From assembly GCA_018340375.1 (NCBI GenBank), contig JAFFJZ010000002.1, forward strand, positions 26,988,001-27,052,000: a DNA stretch of 64,000 nucleotides, in the 5' to 3' direction. Position 1 is the stretch's first letter, and every line of letters starts with the position of its first letter. This document shows positions 59,200 through 64,000 of this stretch, piece by piece. Both the position numbers and the translations under genes were made by a program. The notes under the pieces were generated by a model, which saw only the letters and a program-made list of their open reading frames with translations, was not told the DNA's origin and searched no databases. The stretch is from Gonatopus flavifemur. Taxonomy: Eukaryota; Arthropoda; Insecta; Hymenoptera; Dryinidae.

Positions 59200-59522
59200 C
59201 ACGGAGAAAAATGCCGCTCGAAAATATAAAATATTCTTTTTTTCTCTAGTAAACCAAAAACAGGAAGGTTCGTAAAATGAATTTTTACATGAAAATACGA
59301 AAAATTACAAATGCTGCAGAAAAAGTCACGATTGGGATTCAAATTTTCAACACTGAATAACTAAATTTTACCATACGCTTTATAAAATTTGAATCTACAG
59401 TATTCTTAATCTTTCGTATTTTTTTTGATATGTAAAAATTAATTCCACAAACTTTCCTGTTTTTGGTTTACTCAGAAAAATAAGAAAAAAGCTTATATTT
59501 TCGAGCGGCACTTTTCTCCGTG
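59200..59522. mobile_element. CACGGAGAAAAATGCCGCTCG foldback, nested
   Basis: The left CACGGAGAAAAATGCCGCTC and its inverse GAGCGGCACTTTTCTCCGTG bound arms of about 150 bp. They pair over CGAAAATATAA, AAACCAAAAACAGGAA, TTTTTACAT and TCAAATTTT. Flanks are CA and TA, one base short of a duplication. Length 323 bp. Confidence 0.82.
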
Positions 59523-59538
59523 TATTCTTCTTCGTGCA

Positions 59539-59764
59539 CACGGAGAAAAAATGGTGTGCTGCTATAGCGCCTACAAAGAAATTTGTTGTCCTTGCAAAAA
59601 TATTCACTCCAGCAGCTAAGACGTTAGTTCTGTTAACAAATTTCTGTATGTCAGCACAAAAGTGTAGTTGTGTCAATCATTTTTTTGCTCTTTCAGCTAA
59701 TTTTTTTTGTAGGCGCTATAGTAACAGACCTGTTTGTTGTGCCAGCAATACTTTTTTCTCCGTG
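59539..59764. mobile_element. CACGGAGAAAAAATGG foldback, nested
   Basis: CACGGAGAAAAAATGG at the left and ACTTTTTTCTCCGTG at the right, with CA on both sides (59537-59538, 59765-59766). The arms pair over CTATAGCGCCTACAAA/TTTGTAGGCGCTATAG and TGCTG/CAGCA. Length 226 bp. It lies 16 bp after the preceding element. Confidence 0.87.
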
Positions 59765-59859
59765 CAGAGCGCAGACATTGAAGAAAAATCAATACCTATA
59801 CTGAAAAGTACTATATATTCAATGGTAAAATAAAAATGGGTTTCAATCCATATTGAGAT

Positions 59860-60075
59860 CCCATGCAGCACCAATGTTCTGGCAGACAAAGCATTCTAAG
59901 GGATATCTTATGCAAAACAATCAGTACAATTTGACAATTCTGTTATTTTTGACAAATAACGGAGTTCATAAATTTTTCTGATTGAGTTGCAGAAGACATT
60001 TCTTTGAATATTATAGGATATCTTTGAGAATGCCTATTTGCAGGATATCTTCTAGAAGTCTTTGTGCTATGTGGG
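59860..60075. mobile_element. CCCATGCAGCACC foldback, nested
   Basis: CCCATGCAGCACCAATG and, inverted, CCCACATAGCACAAAG bound it, with AT on both sides. GGATATCTT words occur at 59903, 60010 and 60047. The ends belong to the CCCATACAGCAC family. Length 216 bp. Confidence 0.75.
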
Positions 60076-60140
60076 ATGTTGAAATTGCGTTATACACGGT
60101 AATCACACACAACGTAACTTTCTCGAGGAGGGAAACTCCT

Positions 60141-60276
60141 AACGGGGAAAAAAATTTAGCTGTAGCAGCTAAGTGTTTAGCACGGATAGCCATTTAATTA
60201 GCTCCTGCAGCTAATCCAATCACTGTCCGTGTCCGCGCTAAGCACTTAGCTGCTACAGGTAACATTTTTTTCCGTG
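60141..60276. mobile_element. AGCTA-word foldback, nested
   Basis: ACGGGGAAAAAAATTTAGC at the left and AACATTTTTTTCCGTG at the right. The interior reads GTAGCAGCTAAGTG, TTAGCACGGATAGC, then CGCTAAGCACTTAGCTGCTAC. Length about 136 bp. It is related in word content to 26418 and 42536. Flanks do not match. Confidence 0.65.
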
Positions 60277-60367
60277 GTGATAGAAATACAGGATGTTCTT
60301 TCTTCCGGCATTTTTTTATTTGAAGTTTTCCCGCAGAGTTATGAACAGTTTTCATTTCCAGTAATTA

Positions 60368-60580
60368 CACTGAAAGAAATTCCAGTAACGAGAGGACAAG
60401 TGAATAATCTCCAAAAAATTACTGTACAGTCGGTAAAATTCATAGGAAAATTGTTTCCCTTTCAATTGTTTAGAAAATCGTTGAAGTTTACAGAATGTAC
60501 ATTAAGTTTTTGGAGAATTTCTCCTCGTCCACCCATTACTGGAATTGCACGGTAATTTTTCAAATAAAGTTCTCTCAGTG
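60368..60580. mobile_element. CACTGAAAGAAATTCC foldback, nested
   Basis: CACTGAAAGAAATTCCAGTA at the left and AAAGTTCTCTCAGTG at the right, with TA on both sides (60366-60367, 60581-60582). The arms pair over TTCCAGTAACGAGAGGACAAG/TCGTCCACCCATTACTGGAA. The CCAAAAAATTACTG block is shared with 37041-37274. Length 213 bp. Confidence 0.82.
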
Positions 60581-60783
60581 TATTAGTATATATATTCAAA
60601 ATGAATCAGTTTTGAAGAACGAGATTATAGGAATTAAATTCTCTCAGAAAGAACCAATCTTTTAATTATAAATCAGAATTGAAAAATTCGGAATCAATGT
60701 AGGATATTTATGATACGATAATGATCGATATCGATACGATATTGGGCCAAATATCGTATCGTATCGTATCGTGTGCAACCCTA

Positions 60784-61578
60784 GTATTGGATAATACCTC
60801 GGTGAGTCAATTTTTAAAATAGCACACAGATCATGTTTTTACAAGAGTTTCAAATCTGATCAACCAATCAATAATACTTCATGAACTCCAAAGATGAAAC
60901 TCCAGTTCCATATCAAACTTTGGAAAAAGATTCACTTCAATTTGTATGTTATAGAGTATTTGATTTGTGACGAAATTTATCGTCTTTTTGAGAAAGTTCA
61001 ATCTACTTACCTTTCTAAAACACTTCAGGAGTCTACTTTCTTTAAATTCGAGTTTGTTTTCGTTACATTATGTCATGTTGTTAGTTTTTTTCTTCGACTA
61101 GTCTCTTCTTGGAAACACTTGTGAGATTCTCACCAGCTTAAAACTCGTTGGGTTTGAGGGATCATTCATTCTCTGCCAACTCTAATTTCCCTCAATTTGT
61201 GCCTCATGAATAATTGGAAAAACTCGTGATATTCTTCCTAGAATTCTTCTTGAGACAGAAACGAAATCGAAAACACAGAGGTAACCGCGTTTCCTTCTGA
61301 AGTTAAGGAAGAAAACGCGGTTAACTAGGACTAAAAGCTTTGTTCTCATCATATAGCATCATGGAAGTGCCTAAATCGATGGGATGTGCACGTAACTCAG
61401 CTTAACTAATAAAAGAGTAATCAAATGTGAAAAATCATCTTGGAATGGGAAAGATTATTATCAATCTTCTACAAATACGAGAAAAAAAGGAGATTGTAAA
61501 ATTCATGGTAGTGTTGAATTCAATTGTAGATTTCGCGCATGCACAGAACAAAAGACAGCGTTGTCGTATTATGCTATG
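60784..61578. other. Unannotated DNA with a small hairpin
   Basis: A short perfect-stem hairpin lies at 61282-61323 (separate entry). Frames at 60894-61124 and others have no domain features. Confidence 0.4.
61282..61323. other. Short miRNA-precursor-like hairpin
   Basis: TAACCGCGTTTCCTTC and, inverted, TTAACCGCGTTTTCTTCC flank a loop of about 8 bases. The stem is 14-16 bp. It is too short for a typical insect pre-miRNA unless flanking bases extend the stem, which they do not clearly do. Confidence 0.3.
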
Positions 61579-61795
61579 TAGGGGAGAGTTGCCTTGGTTG
61601 GACCATCGCCTTGGATGGACCACCACCTTTTATTGCCAAAGGAAAAAACTTAGATTTCTTCTAATCATACAGCGATAATGTCACATTAATGAACATTATC
61701 ACTTTATGATTAGAAGAAAACTAAGTTTTTTCCTTTGGCAATAAAAGGTGGTGATCCATCCAAGGCGAGAGTCCAATCAAGGCAACTCTCCTCTA
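61579..61795. mobile_element. TA-flanked TAGGGGAGAGTTGCC foldback
   Basis: TAGGGGAGAGTTGCCTTGG at the left and its inverse CAAGGCAACTCTCCTCTA at the right begin and end at TA. The arms of about 95 bp are nearly perfect over GATGGACCACCACCTTTTAT, TTGCCAAAGGAAAAAACTTAG and TTCTTCTAATCAT. It shares core and ends with 23873-24027. Length 217 bp. High arm identity suggests youth or conversion between arms. Confidence 0.85.
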
Positions 61796-63380
61796 CTTTT
61801 ACAGTTTTCCCATTCCCGTATATTGCATTTGACATTCTGGAATGAATATATTCAGAACTTGGAATGTTCTATGATAGGTCCTTACTGGATTAGACCGATC
61901 ATGGCTCATCATTTTCACTGATATTGTTCGACCTCATTCGAAGTCTCTTTTTCTTCGACCACCAACTCTCACTCTCACATTGAGGAAATAGAGAGAATGA
62001 ATGTAGGATTTCCCACGGACAAACATATACGAAGTTTCCAGAGAAATTGTGGGGCTTCTTGATTCAACTCCACAGTTTGACATAAGAAGAAAGTATCTTT
62101 TGTCAGAAAATCCCGACAATAAATCAAAGTTTCCTTACATCAGGTGCATCTGAGCGAAGCTAGAGAGATCATACTTGTTAAATCATTCAGATAACATCCT
62201 TCCATCAAACGTGGAAAATCAGCACCTGTACTTTGGTACGACGAACTTTAATGTCAATAACTTCCACGACATGGAAGATCAATCGCTTTTGAAACTGTCA
62301 AGTGATGGATTGAAGTGTTCAGTTCCTTCAGGATTGATTTTTAAGGAAATTCTTCACGAATTTTATGGTTTCGCCAATGCTAATGATAGAATATATAGTT
62401 GGGCGCAATCCACGTAGGGGAAATTTTCTCGCAGTCAATAATACGTTAACTGTGTTATTCATCTTTCGAGTAATTTTGATTTGATACAAAATTCTTTTCT
62501 TCAGTTTTGATTTAAGTTATGCTGTATAATTGAGTTGGGAAATTTCTCGAACATATAAAACACCTTCATTCTTCACCTCAATTAATCTACGCTGTAAAAA
62601 GTTTGACTGAATGTGGCTGCATCTTACTTGGACACACGGCTAAAACTCAGCCTCTTGTATTGTATCGGCATTTGTTTACGGTGCTTACTTTCAGTTGGAT
62701 CAGAAATAGTTTTGGCTGCATCTTCAAATCAACTAATATTCATGATGAAAGTAAGTTTTACCCCCCACAGTGTATGTGACATATATTTTTATTTGAATGC
62801 CAACTTGAAGATAGAAGAGAATAAGAATTATTCAAAAGAATCAATAATATTCATTTGGCGTCTTCCAAATTCATGATTCCCTACCATTTTCCCGAATTGA
62901 GTTTCCCGATTGGACAGTTCTCGAATTAAAATTTTCACGACACCTCTTTTCCCGAATATCTTTTGCTCGAATGCATTTTTCCGAATAATTTTCCTTTTTT
63001 CTTCTTATCGAGTTTAAAAATTTTGCCAAAACTTCGTACGCACCCCCTGTAATACCCCTAGCTTCATTCACGAAGAAAAAACACTATCGCTGGCAATATT
63101 CATCGGCACAACAGATTCTGCATTGTGGTAGGCAAACACCATCCGGATTTATACTCTTGCCTTACAGAATTTCAAAAGGAACAGGTAGATACTGAGATAA
63201 AACTTGCAGAAAGAAACGGCTGACATCACAAGATCGAATAAAAAATATAACCGAAAATTATGAAGACTATGGATGCCATGATCGAGTACTTGATTTTTTA
63301 CGTGCAATAGCCTACAATATTGTTCTATAAGAATATTGTAAGGAAAATAAAAGATTACTGTGAAATTAAAATAAAAAATG
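61796..63380. other. Unannotated DNA with TTTTCCCGAAT words
   Basis: 62875-63010 repeats TTTCCCGAAT, TCTCGAATT and TTTTTCCGAATAATT words without defined ends. The plus-strand frame at 62175-62417 (80 codons) shows no recognisable domain. Nothing else seen. Confidence 0.35.
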
Positions 63381-64000
63381 CACTGTAAAAAAATTTCTCC
63401 GGAAAATTCCAGTACATGTACTGGAAGTCATTAACCTGTACATGTACCGGAAAATTTCAGCACATTTGTACTGCAAAAATTCAGTGCAAACGTTATGGAA
63501 TTCCCGCATCAAAACTGGAAATTTTCTGAGCCTCGGTACTGGAATTTTTCAGTACACGAGCTGGACTTTTCCAGGACATGTACTGGAAAATTAATGCTGA
63601 AAATATCCATGAAAATTGAAAAAAAATTGCTCACGCAAAGTGATTTTGCAGGGTCCTTGTGTTCCAAGATGATTGAGAAACTTTTGATCGTTCATTTGGA
63701 TGGACAGAAACTCATGTCTACCTAACAGGATTTGAACCCACACTTTTCTACCTGCCTACCAACTGAAACCTAAGACCTAACCGATGAGCTATAGCGCGAC
63801 ATGTTGGAAGGCCAGCTTGGGTTACTACATATGCTTCATATCTAGAACACAAGAGGATAAGTCTCGGAAAAACCTCATATATCAATTTCATTGGCTACAA
63901 TTACAATTATTATTCAAAATCTCAATCAGGAAATTTTTAATATAAAGACTTGAAATTTTTCCTGCCAGAAATGACGAAGTCCAATAGAAGTGGAAAATTT
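63381..64000 (+). mobile_element. 1.1-kb CACTGTAAAA element, copy C, cut by window end
   Basis: Starts CACTGTAAAAAAATTTC after TG and follows copy B (3573-4192) base for base over 620 bp with only a few changes (TCTCCGG for TCACCGG near the start; one G for T near 63863). It includes the tRNA-like module at 63719-63799 (minus). The remaining 480 bp lie beyond the window. Confidence 0.88.

Larger units (their letters stand above)
59038..60783. mobile_element. hAT-type element carrying five nested insertions
   Basis: TAGGGATGCACGATA at the left and, inverted, TAGGGTTGCACACGATA at the right. GTATTGGG (59030-59037) and GTATTGGA (60784-60791) form an 8-bp duplication with one mismatch, as expected for hAT. 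Both ends carry ATATCG/CGATA words (GATATTCGAGAATATCG on the left; TATCGTATCGTATCG on the right). Five foldbacks at 59200, 59539, 59860, 60141 and 60368 are nested inside. Without them about 630 bp remain, with no transposase, so it is non-autonomous. Confidence 0.8.

Noticed and set aside
1..64000. CRISPR array, prophage, operon or polydnavirus/endogenous-virus genes
   Set aside because: No regularly spaced direct repeats, no clustered long frames, no ribosome-binding-site pattern and no viral protein motif. Repeat structure is that of eukaryotic DNA transposons.

Overview
The window looks like AT-rich, non-coding nuclear DNA from an insect. The evidence is an intact irritans-type mariner, tRNA-derived (Pol III box) modules, a hAT-type element, and dozens of short non-autonomous DNA transposons nested in one another. 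No bacterial operon, CRISPR array or viral gene was seen. The order of insect cannot be read from this sequence. Hymenoptera is only a guess.

The one protein gene I recognise is the mariner transposase on the minus strand at 15854-16903. It sits in a complete 1.29-kb element with 36-bp terminal inverted repeats (TIRs) and a TA target duplication. I found no convincing host gene. The other open frames are short and mostly lie in repeats. Three or four weak frames in single-copy DNA are listed at low confidence.

By my own addition about a third of the window is foldback or inverted-repeat DNA, in four terminal classes. (1) CAC...GTG elements (CACTGAGAAAA, CACGGAGAAAA, CACTGTAAAAA and similar) are flanked by a 2-bp duplication that can be TA, CA, TG or TT. 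(2) CCC...GGG elements (CCCATACAGCAC, CCCTAGTAAAAA, CCCGACTAGAAATT and similar) also have 2-bp duplications: AT, AA, CT or TG. (3) TAGGG...CCCTA elements are flanked by TA. (4) A palindromic family of about 0.55 kb with TACAGGGTG-like ends has four copies. There is also a TAGGGATGCAC hAT-type element with a near-perfect 8-bp duplication. Many interiors are arrays of one short palindromic word, with a different word in each element.

Layout: 1.2-4.7 kb, palindromic family copy holding one of two inverted 1.1-kb CACTGTAAAA elements; 5.5-8.2 kb, word-array foldbacks; 10.3-13.4 kb, composite repeat block and a second palindromic copy; 15.8-17.5 kb, mariner and two abutting CAC elements; 19.2-26.7 kb, foldback cluster plus a GC-rich patch; 29.0-35.3 kb, a TA-class element and a 2.56-kb giant foldback; 36-43 kb, scattered foldbacks; 43.1-47.9 and 53.7-57.2 kb, nearly repeat-free DNA; 58.8-60.8 kb, a hAT host carrying five nested elements; 61.6 kb, a TA-class MITE; 63.4 kb to the end, a third copy of the 1.1-kb element, cut by the window edge.

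The only functional link I can support is that non-autonomous elements depend on transposases encoded elsewhere. The mariner here does not share ends with any of them.
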